DNA of 64,000 bases from Eurosta solidaginis (GCF_040869045.1 NC_090322.1:184635477-184699476), one strand, 5' to 3'. Counted from the first letter of the stretch, positions 33,453 to 44,892 are shown. Numbers and translations: made by a program. Notes: generated by a model from the sequence alone, not told the origin.

Positions 33453-34312
33453 TAGGGTTGCCAAATTTTTATTTCGAGTTCCCGAGACAAACCTCAAATT
33501 TGATCCAAATTCCCGGGATTTTTACAAATTTCCTGGGACATTTGAAAAATAAAAAACACCTATATAAGGTATTGGTTGCTCATTCGGCGAAATAATTTTT
33601 AGATGGAATTAAACTTCTGGTAACGTTTTACAAGACGGTGCACCACCTAATTTTAATAAAAAATTATCAAAGGTAGTATCAAAAGATGCGTCCCGAGGGT
33701 AAAATGACCCCGAAGGTCCGAAATATACAAAAAAAAAAAACAACCACACGAAAAGTTTAGCCGATTTTTTGCTTATAACTTTTGATAGAAATAAAAAATT
33801 TAAATTTTCTAAAAACGGAGATCGAGGCGCGTTTTTTGATACCACCTTTGATAATTTTTGATAAAAATTAGGTGGTGAACCGTCTTGTAAAACGTTAGCA
33901 AATTTTTTAAAGTCACTCATTTATAACAAATATTTTTATGAAACAGGCTAACAATTAACACGATTACTGTGTTTAATGCAATTCAATATTTTATGGATTC
34001 ATTTTTCAAACGTTATTTTAAAACATAACACTTCCCAATGCCAAATGTGTATTTGGGTGTGCGAAATGTTAAACATTGGCAATATTCAGAACAACAGTAG
34101 GGATGCATTTTTTTCTTTACAGAGTTGCAAGCAATATGCTAATGAGCTGAATACAACCGAAGCCGCAAATATCACCATATTTCGTATCAGATTATAATTT
34201 ATTAATGTTAATATTGTGAAAATTCCGGGACATAGCATTTCCCAGCGGGACACTTCTAAATTTGTGAAAAATACGGGATGTCTCGGCCAACACGCGACAT
34301 TTGGCAACGCTA
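33453..34312. mobile_element. hAT-type non-autonomous element, 860 bp, 8-bp duplication
   Basis: The TIRs are TAGGGTTGCCAAAT and its near inverse ATTTGGCAACGCTA. The flanks are ATTAGCAC at 33445-33452 and 34313-34320, a perfect 8-bp duplication typical of hAT. CCCGGGA and GGGACA motifs recur near both ends as subterminal repeats. There is no transposase frame. A smaller foldback element (33621-33897) sits inside. Confidence 0.9.
33621..33897. mobile_element. Foldback MITE, 277 bp, nested in the 33.4 kb hAT element
   Basis: The arms begin TAACGTTTTACAAGACGG and end with its inverse; about 65 bp of each arm pair (CACCACCTAATTTT, ATTATCAAAGGTAG and TATCAAAA blocks). The minus frame reading through it is an artefact of the palindrome. 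A target duplication is unclear. Confidence 0.8.
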
Positions 34313-34835
34313 ATTAGCACTGACTGGTTTACGAAAAGCAAAACAAAAACTCTGGTTCAACAAACAAATACGGGGCGACAGAAAAACACAAATAATGAAC
34401 GAACAAATCCAAGAAGCTGACAAAATACCTATTTAAATTTATGACTTTTTCCTGCCTCAACTTACTAACCAAGTTATTGATCGATAACCTGCCCTATTAA
34501 CGGCAGTTTAAAAATATTTATGCATAAGCTGATGCGTTCCGATTCTCTCATCAGGTCTATGCACTGATAAGTCCGAACCAGTTTGTCAACACTGGGATCT
34601 TTACAAATTTCAACATTCTACGACTCAGTGAAATAAGAGTGACTAAATAATCTTAACATAAAGCCGATATGGATCATTCTAGCTGTTTCAACAGACGAAA
34701 TGCTATGAACAAACTAACTTTGTATACGATTACACATAGAAAACTACCACAAATAGCTTCACATCTTATGAGCTTGCACCATTTAGGTGAGTGACCAGTA
34801 CAATATAGATTAGGTGGTAACAGCAAGCCTACCAA

Positions 34836-35055
34836 CAGGCATGCTTAAAGAACGAAACGATATCATTTCGTTACGATAATCAACGCTAATAAACGAAACG
34901 AAGTCACTTCGTTTCGTTTATTAACGTTAAGAAAGTCAAATTAACGTTAATTTGACGATCTTAACGTTAATAAACGAAACGAAGTGACTTCGTTCCGTTT
35001 ATTAGCGTTGATTATCGTAACGAAATGATATCGTTTCGTTCGTTAAGCATGCCTG
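34836..35055. mobile_element. Palindromic hAT-type MITE, 220 bp, 8-bp duplication
   Basis: TIR CAGGCATGCTTAAAGAACG and its inverse, flanked by CCTACCAA at 34828-34835 and 35056-35063. The whole element is one inverted repeat of ~105-bp arms. Each arm contains its own smaller palindrome built of TTAACG, AATAAACGAAACGAAG and its inverse. It is non-coding. An 8-bp duplication and CAGG start fit hAT. Confidence 0.9.
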
Positions 35056-35063
35056 CCTACCAA

Positions 35064-35954
35064 CATTGAATAACACAGCCACAGCTCTCACATGGAACTT
35101 GACGGATAAATACTACTCTGAAGAGGTTGACTGAGTCGGGTTATGCTTAAAGCATCAAGTACACTCAGCATTCCGGTTTAATATATGCCAATGTACTGCT
35201 AATTAAAAACATTCCCCAAAACCTGCGTGTATAGTGTTTGCTCTAAAAATTAGAGGGGCTCATGCCCTCTTAATTTCTTCCCACGAAAATGCACAATTCT
35301 GTAGGTGTAGAGCCGACCAAACAGTTAAATGAACACTTTCGCCTAACGGCATCATGGTTGGCTAAATAATATTCCAAGGAAGCATATCTTTATGTGTGTA
35401 AGTTTTGTAAGAGTAGCTCGTAAAAGTTGAATTGCAAAAATAATTAAATTAAATTCTAAATAAGTGTTAACAGCTTTTACTTAAAGCAATATATGGGCTC
35501 ATACCTTTGGGCACACAAGCGTTTAGCCAATGGGCTAAGGGTTCGCATAAATTTGGTAACAGCAGTTGTGGCAAAATGATTTAGAACTTAAGCAAATCTT
35601 GATTTTGAGAAAATAACTCGCAGTACATGGGAACATGAGGTTTTCAAAACCAGCTGCTGCAGGTGCGAGATTTATTTGAGAAACTTTTTACTTTTTGTCA
35701 AATTAAAAAATATTATTTATTTCAGCGCTCAATGCTGCGTTTTTGTGCTTTAATTGAATTATAAATGAGTTATTGTGACAATGTTTTTCTTGTCGGACCA
35801 CGGGTTAAGAAACATATTATAGATCTAATTAGCTCTTCCATAAACAAAGTTTCCCTAACACATTTAGCTAACACAATGATCTATGTATGTACATATATAC
35901 GTACATATGTTAACAATAGAGAGTATTGCGATGAATAGAGAACACGAAGTAGAA
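35064..35954. other. Unassigned DNA
   Basis: I see nothing supportable apart from short AT-rich tracts. Confidence 0.4.
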
Positions 35955-36760
35955 TGCGTTTTAAACGGTTTTATTAAGCTTGACTTGACAGGCTGGTTGG
36001 TTGGCTGGCTGGCCCGAATTTTGTAATTGAAATTTAAGTAACTTCCCGATAAGCTACAAGCTCGAAACTTGGAATATAGTTTAGAACCCGATGGCAATGC
36101 AATAATAAGAAAAAAATCGCCGCTAGGTGGCGCAATGATCGAGATATTCACAAAAATCGTATTTGTGGTCCGATTTGGCTCATATTTGGAACACATAATA
36201 CATACAAGAATAGAAAGCGGCCTATGAAAAAAATCGCCGCTAGGTGGCGCAAGGATCGAGTTATTCACAAAAATCGTATTTGCGGTCCTATTTGAAACAC
36301 ATAATACATACAAAAATAGAAGGGACTTATGACAAAAAATCGCCCCTAGGTGGCGCAAGGATCGAGATATTCAAAAAAATCGTATTTGTTGTCCGATTTG
36401 GCTCATATTTGGAACACATAATACATACAAGAATAGAAAGCGAATTATGGAAAAAATCGCCGCTAGGCGGCGCAAGGATCAAGATATTCACAAAAATCGT
36501 ATTTGTGGTCCGATTTGACTCATATTTGTACATATAATAAATACAAGAATGGAAAGGGACCTATGAAAAAATTCGCCGCTACGTGGCACAAAAATCGAGA
36601 TATACAATAAAATCGTATTTGTGGTCCGATTTGGTCCATATTTGGAACACATAATACATAAATAAATAGAAAGCGACCAATGATGTCCGATTTGGCTCAT
36701 ATTTGGAACAAATATTACATACAGTCCGGTAGAAGTGACATCAAAATATTTTGGAGTTGG
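35955..36760. mobile_element. Element with ~117 bp internal tandem repeats, copy 2 (five units)
   Basis: The same orientation and flanking segments as 4212-4770. The GGTGGCGCA phase point occurs at 36126, 36243, 36349, 36466 and about 36582 (spacing 106-117). Each unit includes GATCGAGATATTCA, TTGTGGTCCGATTTGG and ACACATAATACATAC. The right end GTCCGGTAGAAGTGACATCA matches copy 1. Frames through it on both strands are repeat translations. Confidence 0.8.
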
Positions 36761-37140
36761 AGGAAGGACAAGCATACGTTGCGCAGAGTCGGGTAAAGTC
36801 TTTGGAAGGAATGTGTATTAAGGACTTAGATTGTAACAAATTGCCAGGAAAGATTCCTTGTAATAATGAGTCACTAAATGAACTAAATAGAATGAGAAAT
36901 AATAGGCAATTAAGTAAAGACTAAAAACTTGAAAATAAAATAATTAAAAAAAAGGACGTGTGTCACTCGGGGACTGCCGCGGTAAAGCTATTGCATATTA
37001 TCAACTTATGCAATTATAATATTTATGCAACATTTTGCTTTCTTTGATATTAATTCAAGTTTTGTCTTTGATATTAATTCAAGTTAACCTTTTTAAGCGT
37101 GATGACCGATAAGAAAACACATTTTTTACTTTTATTGAAT

Positions 37141-37194
37141 AAATGAGAAGTTAATATTTAACTTTAACTTTATTTTTAACTTTAACTTTCACTT
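37141..37194. repeat. TTTAAC-type simple repeat, left part
   Basis: TAACTTTAACTTT-type sequence that resumes at 40971 on the other side of the Helitron-like copy. The two stretches are one microsatellite split by insertion. Confidence 0.75.
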
Positions 37195-40100
37195 TATTTT
37201 TATACTCAGTTGAGCAGACCTCACTGAGTATATTAACTTTGATTGGATAACGGTTGGTTGTACAGGTATAAAGGAATCGAGATAGATATAGACTTCCATA
37301 TATCAAAATCATCAGTATCGAAAAAAAAATTCGATTGAGCCATGTCCGTCCGTCCGTCTGCCCGTTAACACGATAACTTGAGTAAATTTTGAGGTAACTT
37401 GATGAAATTTGGTATGTAGGTTCCTGGGCACTCATCTCAGATCGATATTTAAAATGAACGATATCGGACAATAACCACGCCCACTTTTTCGATATCGAAA
37501 ATTTCGAAAAATCGAAAAAGTGCGATAATTCATTACCAAATGTGGATTAAGTAATGAAACTTGGTAGGTGAGTTGAGCCTATAACGCAGAATAGAAAACT
37601 AGTAAAATTTTGGACAATGGGCGTGGCACCGCCCACTTTTAATAGAAGGTAATTTAGAAGTTTTGCAAGCTGTAATTTGGCAGTCGTTGAAGATAGCATG
37701 ATGAAATTTGGCAGGAACGTTACTCTTATTACTGTATGTCTGCTTAATAAAAATTAGCAAAATCGGAGAACGAACACGCCCACTTTTTAAAAAAAAATTT
37801 TTTTAAATTCAGATTTTAAAAGAAAAGTTAATATCTTTACAGTATATAAGTAAATTATGTCAACATTCAACTCCAGTAATGGTATGGTGCAACAAAATAC
37901 AAAAATAAAAGAAAATTTCAAAATGGGCGTGGCTCCGCCCTTTTTCATTTAATTTGTCTAGGATACTTTTAATGCCATAAGTCGAACAAAAATTTACCAA
38001 TCCTTGTGAAATTTGGTAGAGGCTTAGATTCTAGGACGATAACTATTCTATATGAAAAAGGGCGAAATCGTTTGAAGCCACGCCCAGTTTTTATACACAG
38101 TCGACCGTCTGTCCTTCCGCTCGGCCGTTAACACGATAACTTGAGCAAAAATCGATATATCTTTACTAAACTCAGTTCACGTATTTATCTGAACTCACTT
38201 TGTATTGGTGTAAAAAATGGCCGAAATCCGCCTATGACCACGCCCACTTTTTCGATATCGAAAATTACGAAAAATTAAAAATATGCCATAATTATATACC
38301 AAATACGAAAAAAGGGATGAAACATGGTAATTGTATTGGTCTATTGACGCAAAATATAAATTTAGAAAAAAACTTTGTAAAATGGGTGCGACACCTGCCA
38401 TATTAAGTAGAAGAAAATGAAAAAGTTTTGCAGGACGAAATCAAAAGCACTTGGAATCTTGGAAGGAATACTGTTCGTCGTATTACATATATAAATAAAT
38501 TAGCGGTACCCGACAGATGATGTTCTGGATCACCCTGGTCCACATTTTGGTCGATATCTCGAAAACGCCTTCACATATACAACCAAGGGCCACTCCCTTT
38601 TAAAACCCTCATTAATACCTTTAATTTGTTACCCATATCGTACAAACACATTCTAGTGTCACCCCTGGTCCACGTTTATGGCGATATCTCGAAAAGGCGT
38701 TCACATATAGAACTAAGGCCCACTACATTTTAAAATACTCATTAACACCTTTCATTTGATACCCATATCGTACAAACAAATTCTAGAGTCACCCCTGGTC
38801 CACGTTTATGGTGATATCTCGAAAAGGCGTCCACCTATAGAACTAAGGCCCACGCCCTTTTAAAATACTCATTAACACCTTTCATTAGATACCCATATAG
38901 TACAAACAAATTCTAGAGTCACCCCTAGTCCACGTTTATGACGATATCTCGAAAAGGCGTCCACATATAAAATTAAGGCCCACTCCTTTTTAAAATACTC
39001 ATTAACACCTTTCATTTGATACCCATATCGTACAAACAAATTCTAGAGTCACCCCTGGTCCACGTTTATGGTGATATCTCGAAAAGGCGTCCACCTATAG
39101 AACTAAGGCCCACGCCCTTTTAAAATACTCATTAACACCTTTCATTTGATACCCATATAGTACAAACAAGTTCTAGAGTCACCCCTGGTCCACCTTTATG
39201 GCGATATTTCGAAAAGGCGTCCACCTATAGAAGTAAGGCCCACACCCTTTTAAAATACTCATTAACACCTTTCATTTGATACCCATATAGTACAAACAAA
39301 TTGTTGAGTCACCCCTGGTCCACGTTTATGACGATATCTCGAAAAGGCGGCCACATATAGAACTAAGGCCCACGCCCTTTTAAAATACTCATTAACACCT
39401 TTCATTTGATACCCATATAGTACAAACAAATTCTAGAGTCACCCCTGGTCCACGTTTATGGTGATGTCTCGGAAAGGCGTCCACCTATAGAACTAAGGCC
39501 CACGCCCTATAAAATACTCATTAACACATTTCATTTGATACCCATATAGTACAAACATATTCTAGAGTCACCACAGGTCCACGTTTATGGCGATATCTCG
39601 AAAAGGCGTCCACATATAGAACTAAGGCCGACTCCTTTTTAAAATACTCATTAACACCTTTCATTTGATACCCATATCGTACAAACAAATTCTAGAGTCA
39701 CCCCTGATCCACGTTTATGGTGATATCTCGAAAAGGCGTCCACCTATAGAACTAAGGCCCACGCCCTATAAAATACTCATTAACACATTTCATTTGATAC
39801 CCATATCGTACAAAATAAATTCTAGAGTCACCCCTGGTCCACGTTTATGACGATATCTCGAAAAGGCGTCCACATATAGAACTAAGGCCGACTCCTTTTT
39901 AAAATACTCATTAACACCTTTCATTTGATACCCATATCGTACAAACAAATTCTAGAGTCACCCCTGGTCCACCTTTATGGCGATATCTCGAAAAGGCGTC
40001 CACCTATAGAACTAAGGCCCACGCCCTTTTAAAATACTCATTAACACCTTTCATTTGATACCCATACTGTACAAACTCATTCTAGAGTCACCTCTGGTCC

Positions 40101-40970
40101 ACTTTTATAACGATATTCCATAAAGGCGTCCACCTATAGAACTAAGGCCCGCTCCCTTTTAAAACACTTATTAACACCTTTCGTTTGATACCCATATTGT
40201 ACAAACGCATTCTAGAGTCAACCCTGGTCCACTTTTATAACGATACTCCGAAAAGGCGTCCACCTATAGAACTAAGGCCCACTCCCTTTCAAAATACTCA
40301 TTAACACCTTTCATTTGATACCCATATAGTACAAACAAATTCTAGAGTCAGCCCTGGTCCACCTTTATGGCGATATCTCGAAAAGACGTCCACATATAGA
40401 ACTAAGGCCCACGCTCTCTTAAAATACTCATTAACACCTTTCATTTGATACTCATATCGTACAAACAAATTCTAGAGTCACCCCTGGTCCATCTTTATGG
40501 CGATATTTCGAAACGGCGTCCATCTATAGAACTTAGGCCCACGCCCTTTTAAAATACTCATTAGTACCTTTCATTTGATACCCATATCGTACAAAATAAA
40601 TTCTAGAGTCACCCCTGATCCACCTTTATGGCGATATCTCGAAAAGGCGTCCACCTATAGAACTTAGGCCCACTCCCTTTTAAAATAATCATTAACACAT
40701 TTCATTTGATACCCATATCGTACAGACAAATTCTAGAGTCAGACCTTTATGGTGATATCCCTAAATGGCGTCCATCTATAGAACGATGGCCCACTTCCTC
40801 TTAAAATACTCTTTAATACCTTCCATTTGATATACATGTCATACAAACACATTCCAGGGTTACCCTAGGTTCTTTTTACAACATGGTGATTTTCCCTTAC
40901 TTTGTCTCCACAGCTCTCAACTGAGAATGTAATGTTCGGTTACACCCGAACTTAGCCTTCCTTACTTGTT
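37195..40970 (-). mobile_element. Helitron-like family 1, copy F (AGTTGAG subfamily, 18-unit array)
   Basis: Minus orientation, 3.78 kb. The left edge is the 3' hairpin TATACTCAGTTGAGCAGAC followed by CTCACTGAGTATA. The right edge is the 5' start, with hairpin GTTCGG/CCGAAC and TTCTCAGTTGAGAGC. The GTCCGTCC core is at 37340-37370. The body matches copy E base for base over long stretches. The extra length comes from the 130-bp array (38530-40870). There is no transposase or Rep/helicase frame, so it is non-autonomous. Confidence 0.85.
38530..40870. repeat. 18-copy tandem array of a 130-bp unit
   Basis: The anchor GATATCTCG (or a one- or two-base variant) falls at 38553, 38683, 38813, 38943, 39073, 39203, 39333, 39463, 39592, 39722, 39852, 39982, 40112, 40242, 40372, 40502, 40633 and 40754. 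Spacing is 130 apart from single-base shifts and one 121-bp final interval missing about 9 bases. Units share CATTAACACCTTTCATTTG, TCTAGAGTCACCCCTGG and CACCTATAGAACTAAGGCCC. The outermost units are the most diverged. Confidence 0.95.
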
Positions 40971-41272
40971 AACATTAACTTTATTTTTAACTTTAACTTT
41001 AACTTTCACTTTATTTTTAACTTTAACTTTCACTTTCACTTTAACTTTAACATTCACTTTAACTTTAACTTTAAATTTAACTTTAACTATAAATTTAACT
41101 TTAACTTTAACTTTAACCTTAACTTTAACTTTAACTTTGGCTTTAACTTTAACTTTAACTTTGGCATTAACTTTAACTTTAACTTCAACTTTAACTTTAA
41201 CTGTAACTTTATTTTTAATTTTAACTTTCGCTTTAACTTTAACATTCACTTTAACTTTAACTTTAACTTTAT
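40971..41272. repeat. TTTAAC-type simple repeat, right part
   Basis: About 300 bp of ACTTTA/TTTAAC hexamer-like repeat with interspersed TTTATTTTT and TTCACT variants. Long frames on both strands (KV or TL dipeptide repeats) are translations of the microsatellite and should not be called genes. Confidence 0.95.
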
Positions 41273-41306
41273 GATCCGGGGTGGGCGTGAGCTTACCACC
41301 TGCTAA

Positions 41307-41571
41307 CAAGCCAACCTAATATAAACGCACGCAAGTCATTTTCTGTCAAAAATGTCTCATGCACATACAACTTGTATGAGAGCAACTCAAATGAATTTGC
41401 TGCGTGAAAACCTAACTCGATTTCCAATTTTTGTTCTGTGTGATATTTAGATTTGACGTTTGCACACATGCTTTACATTGTCGCAACGCATGCTTATTTG
41501 GGTTAGGGCAAAAAACGCCGGTTGTTTGCGTGCGTTAAAAAAACGCAGTGCGGTTTTATTAGGTTGGCTTG
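41307..41571. mobile_element. MITE, 265 bp, TAA duplication (PIF/Harbinger-like)
   Basis: TIR CAAGCCAACCTAAT and its exact inverse, continuing with diverged arms (AAACGCAC). Flanked by TAA at 41304-41306 and 41572-41574. A 3-bp TAA/TTA duplication suggests PIF/Harbinger. It is non-coding. Confidence 0.75.
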
Positions 41572-41933
41572 TAAGCGACCATATATGTATACGATAAGCG
41601 ATAGCACAATGGCTACTTCGTGAAAATCAACGACAGCTCTTTTAGTCGTAGTGTACCTATACAAGTGTGTTCACTAAGCGATAAACGTCAAAACTACAAA
41701 CAGTCTCGCTCAGCTGATGCAAATCTCAGGTCTAGAGTGGCATTTTTTGTACATAAGAGTACTTCAAGCTAAGTTGCATTTGATAGTTTAATACTGTTTT
41801 CACACAGATAATTAGTGATCTCATTTCACCTTCTAATGAAATCGTACATTTTTTGCTTACACACAGAAGTAACTGCTCGATTAGTATGAAGGATGAAATG
41901 TCAAGTCAATGACAAAGCTATACGACAAACAAT

Positions 41934-42116
41934 CATGGCGGAACGTTACAAGGTGGGAGCATGGTGACATACCTACAAACAAAAAAAATTCCATGTACTT
42001 GTAAATTCGATGGACAAATGTCAAAATCGTACTGCGCCGGTAGTTGATGTATCAAATCAAATAAAAAAGGTTATAATCAGATGTTCGATGCGGCCACCTT
42101 GTATCGTTCCGCCATG
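41934..42116. mobile_element. Small MITE with CATGGCGGAACG ends
   Basis: CATGGCGGAACGTTACAAGG at the left and its inverse with one mismatch at the right (CCTTGTATCGTTCCGCCATG), 183 bp overall. No duplication is clear. Confidence 0.7.
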
Positions 42117-42503
42117 TAGACAATGACATTTACTTTGACAAATGACATTTTTAAGCACTGAACACACCAAAAACTAAGAAGCGGAAACGGAAGCGGAACG
42201 CTGCCAACAGAGTTGCATTGTGCTTTTGACTTCATTAGGCATTCGATTAGCTACTAATGAAATAATTATAGATTCGAATTTTTTAGGGAAGATTGAGCTC
42301 AATAAGCGTCTTAATGTAGAAAACTGCCTTTATTATTCATACAGATGAAATAGTTGCATATATTTCCGCGGAAATAAGAATACTGGAAGATTTGTAGCCT
42401 GCAACAATGCGGAAACATACGGAAAACAAAATTTATAATATATAAATTAAATTAGAGTCAAAATATATAGCGCCACACGTATAACATGGAAAAATTTCAC
42501 TTC

Positions 42504-42717
42504 TAAGGCTGTTTACACAAATGCATAAGGGCAAAATTATATAAACGCTTTGGTCGCTTCAAAGCAAAGATAACGTACAGCGTTTCATTGTTTTTCGTAT
42601 GTCGTTGTCAAAGCGTAGCCACGCAACCAAAGCATTTATGTAAATTATTCGATACTTCGCCCGACAGATGAATTAATGAATGCAACACAACCAAAGCGTC
42701 TGTGTAAATCCGCCTTA
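42504..42717. mobile_element. MITE with TAAGGC ends
   Basis: TAAGGCTGTTTACACA at the left and its diverged inverse TGTGTAAATCCGCCTTA at the right. Internal ATAAACGCTTTGGTCGC and CAACCAAAGC repeats also pair. A related scrap is at 13213-13255. About 214 bp, non-coding. Confidence 0.65.
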
Positions 42718-43660
42718 ATTTTTGTAGCTGTGAAAATCTCCGGCAAATAAAATGGTGCTGTAAGTGCAAACAAATCAAACTCCTATATGACACTACTTTA
42801 TTTGCTATGTATTTTTCTAGTATTTTCTCTTATATTTTTTGTCGAGGGAGCCAATAAGGTTTCAGTACTGGTGTAAGTGTGTGAACTATATTTAAAAAAA
42901 AACTAACGAAATACAAGAAAAATACAACGTAGTTCATTAAAAACAAACAAGCCAGGTTGTATTTCGATAGGGTTTTTGACATTAGGCCGTTTTTTCTTTA
43001 TTTTTTCTGACAAATGAAAATTTTGTTTTTAGTTTCAAAATTTTGTGCATAAAAACACAACTAAATTCATAGTGTAAATTGTGTGTGCAAATGAGTTTTC
43101 AATAAGTGTACATTTTTCAGTTTTTCATAGCTAAGGAATTGACCTCCAGATTCTTGTGTTACACAAATATAGTGAACTTTTGTACAGAAATTACAATTAA
43201 AAAGTTTTTCACAATAATTTGAAAAACTCTACATTTTCTCTGCTTTTTGCACTTAAAGGAGTAACCCTCCGTAATAAATTAAACTTTTAATGAAAATCAA
43301 TAACTCTGAACTGAACACTTTTCGCCATGAAAAAAATTAAAATGCTTTGGAACAGGAGCAATACTTTTGTGACTACATAAATCCTGCTTCAATCTTTTAC
43401 GTCCCTGCACAGAACCCTAATTGACCGTTTTCAACCGAAACAACAATGGCAACCCAGATTTTCCCGTTATGCTCACCTAAGCGAGTGCCTGTCAGAAAGA
43501 AGTCAACACACTTGTACTTGTACACTATGTCAAACTAAATAAATAATTGATTTTGCTTTCGTGCTCGCTACGCGTTCGTGTTTACTAATACATTCTCAAT
43601 TTGGTAACCTGCCCACCGCTCATTATGATAGAGATCCAATATTATGTATTTGGCCTGTTG
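42718..43660. other. Unassigned AT-rich DNA
   Basis: No gene is supported. Confidence 0.4.
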
Positions 43661-43668
43661 CTAACACC

Positions 43669-43738
43669 GAACCTTTACGAACCTTTTCGAACCTTTTCTA
43701 ATCTTTTCGAACCTTTTCGAGCCTTTTAGGATCTTTTT
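43669..43738. repeat. 10-bp tandem repeat GAACCTTTTC, about 7 units
   Basis: GAACCTTTAC, then GAACCTTTTC with variants (TAATCTTTTC, GAGCCTTTTA), in strict 10-bp phase. It lies just upstream of the gypsy remnant. Confidence 0.8.
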
Positions 43739-44023
43739 TGACAAATATCCGTTACGGTTTTTTTGATTTAGTCGCCAAGCCCGCGATAAAATCTATGCAG
43801 TAGCTTAAAAACAATTTTTAAGTTAAACGGTTTTATTGAAAACAATACTTACATGAAGTAATAATAATACTAAAAGGTAGAAAATAATTAAGTAGGTCTT
43901 AGGTACTAGTCATCACATTCCTCCTCAATCTAGGGTGTTGATCAGGCAATTAAATAAAATCGTTGGACGTGTAAAATTTCTATTGATAGTCATATATAAG
44001 ACCAACTGAACCTTAATCAGGTT

Positions 44024-44407
44024 ATGCTACGCCTCACATTTTTAGAAATTTCACGCGCCCAAAGCTTTTATTATAACCAAGTCCAGGGAGAAGTGATCTG
44101 TGAAGTCTTAATTGCGAAGGTCATAGTTCTACAGAAATTCATTGTGGCGGAGGTTGTTGGTGAAGTCATATTGAGAGTGGACTTCTTAGTTGACCATGAC
44201 ATCAGGATCGACATGCAAAGAAGGAGTATGCGCTATAAGAACCAGGATATACCACTTAACTTTAGTTTGGAGAAAGGGTTCAGCAGTAATCGAGTACTGG
44301 TGGAGAACACTCGACAAAGACCACGAAAGTCAAAGGTAAAGGTTGATGGATCGAATAGGCCAAATAAAGCGAAATCAAAGGTACCTACAAGAGAAACACT
44401 GGCATAG
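44024..44407 (+). pseudogene. Ty3/gypsy Gag-Pol remnant: protease C-terminal half
   Basis: The frame reads VGEVILRVDFLVDHDIRID, then MRYKNQDIPLNFS, the expected sequence around the C-terminal loop of a gypsy-type aspartic protease (ILG.DFL form, with R in place of G). The DTGA active-site region is absent or unrecognisable. The frame stops at TAG 44405-44407. After two stops the same frame enters the integrase C-terminus at 44603. RT and RNase H are missing, so the element has collapsed by a large internal deletion. Confidence 0.65.
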
Positions 44408-44602
44408 ACAAAACCAAATGGATGCACAAAAACGAAGGAAAGAATTTCCCAGAAGGAATACGAGGGTAGTTTCAAGCCAGGGCGCACTACTGTTGTGAAA
44501 CGTGGGAACAATACTTATTATGCGAAGCCAATCCGTCAAGCGCAAGGTCTGCGAAGTAGTTCATTGGCCAAAGAACAGAGTTAGAGGCAACGGTCCAGGG
44601 TA

Positions 44603-44875
44603 ATGAGTAGTGGGATGAAACACAGGTACGACATGTACTATAATTCGCAAGGTTTCTTGGAGGGAGATCTGATACTACTATACAGCCCTCACCGACGGAA
44701 ACATGTTCCATCCAAATGTTGGTGCAGTTGGGAAGGCCCGTGCAGAATTGTGAAGAGGATCAGTAATGTCATCTACCGCATACAAACAATTGGGAAACCA
44801 CGAAATAGAAGGGAGGTTCATTTGGAGAGGCTAGCAGCGGTTAGATCGAGAGATTTGTCTGATCGGAACGATTAG
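44603..44875 (+). pseudogene. Ty3/gypsy integrase C-terminal fragment
   Basis: The frame reads MKHRYDMYYNSQGFLEGDLILLYSPHRRK, WEGPCRIVKRISNVIYRIQ and NRREVHLERLAA. This is the typical C-terminal, target-binding part of a Ty3/gypsy integrase. It ends about 18 bases before the polypurine tract and LTR start, which is the normal end of Pol. The zinc-finger and catalytic core domains of integrase are absent. Confidence 0.8.
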
Positions 44876-44879
44876 ACTT

Positions 44880-44892
44880 AGGTGGAGGGCAG
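44880..44892 (+). other. Polypurine tract of the gypsy remnant
   Basis: AGGTGGAGGGCAG immediately precedes TGTGACGAATATTA, the LTR start form seen inverted in the solo LTR at 59396-59901. It would prime plus-strand DNA synthesis. Confidence 0.7.

Noticed and set aside
33609..33920. 103-codon minus frame
   Set aside because: It spans a foldback MITE, so its two ends are inverse copies of each other.
35864..36775. Several 68-164 codon frames with repeated NRTTNTIFVN-like phrases
   Set aside because: They are translations of the 117-bp tandem repeat on the minus strand; the phrase recurs because the unit recurs.
38530..40870. CRISPR-like array
   Set aside because: Units are directly adjacent with no unique spacers, in a eukaryotic transposon context.
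40962..41309. Long opposing open frames rich in Lys-Val or Thr-Leu
   Set aside because: They are translations of the TTTAAC-type microsatellite and have no gene character.
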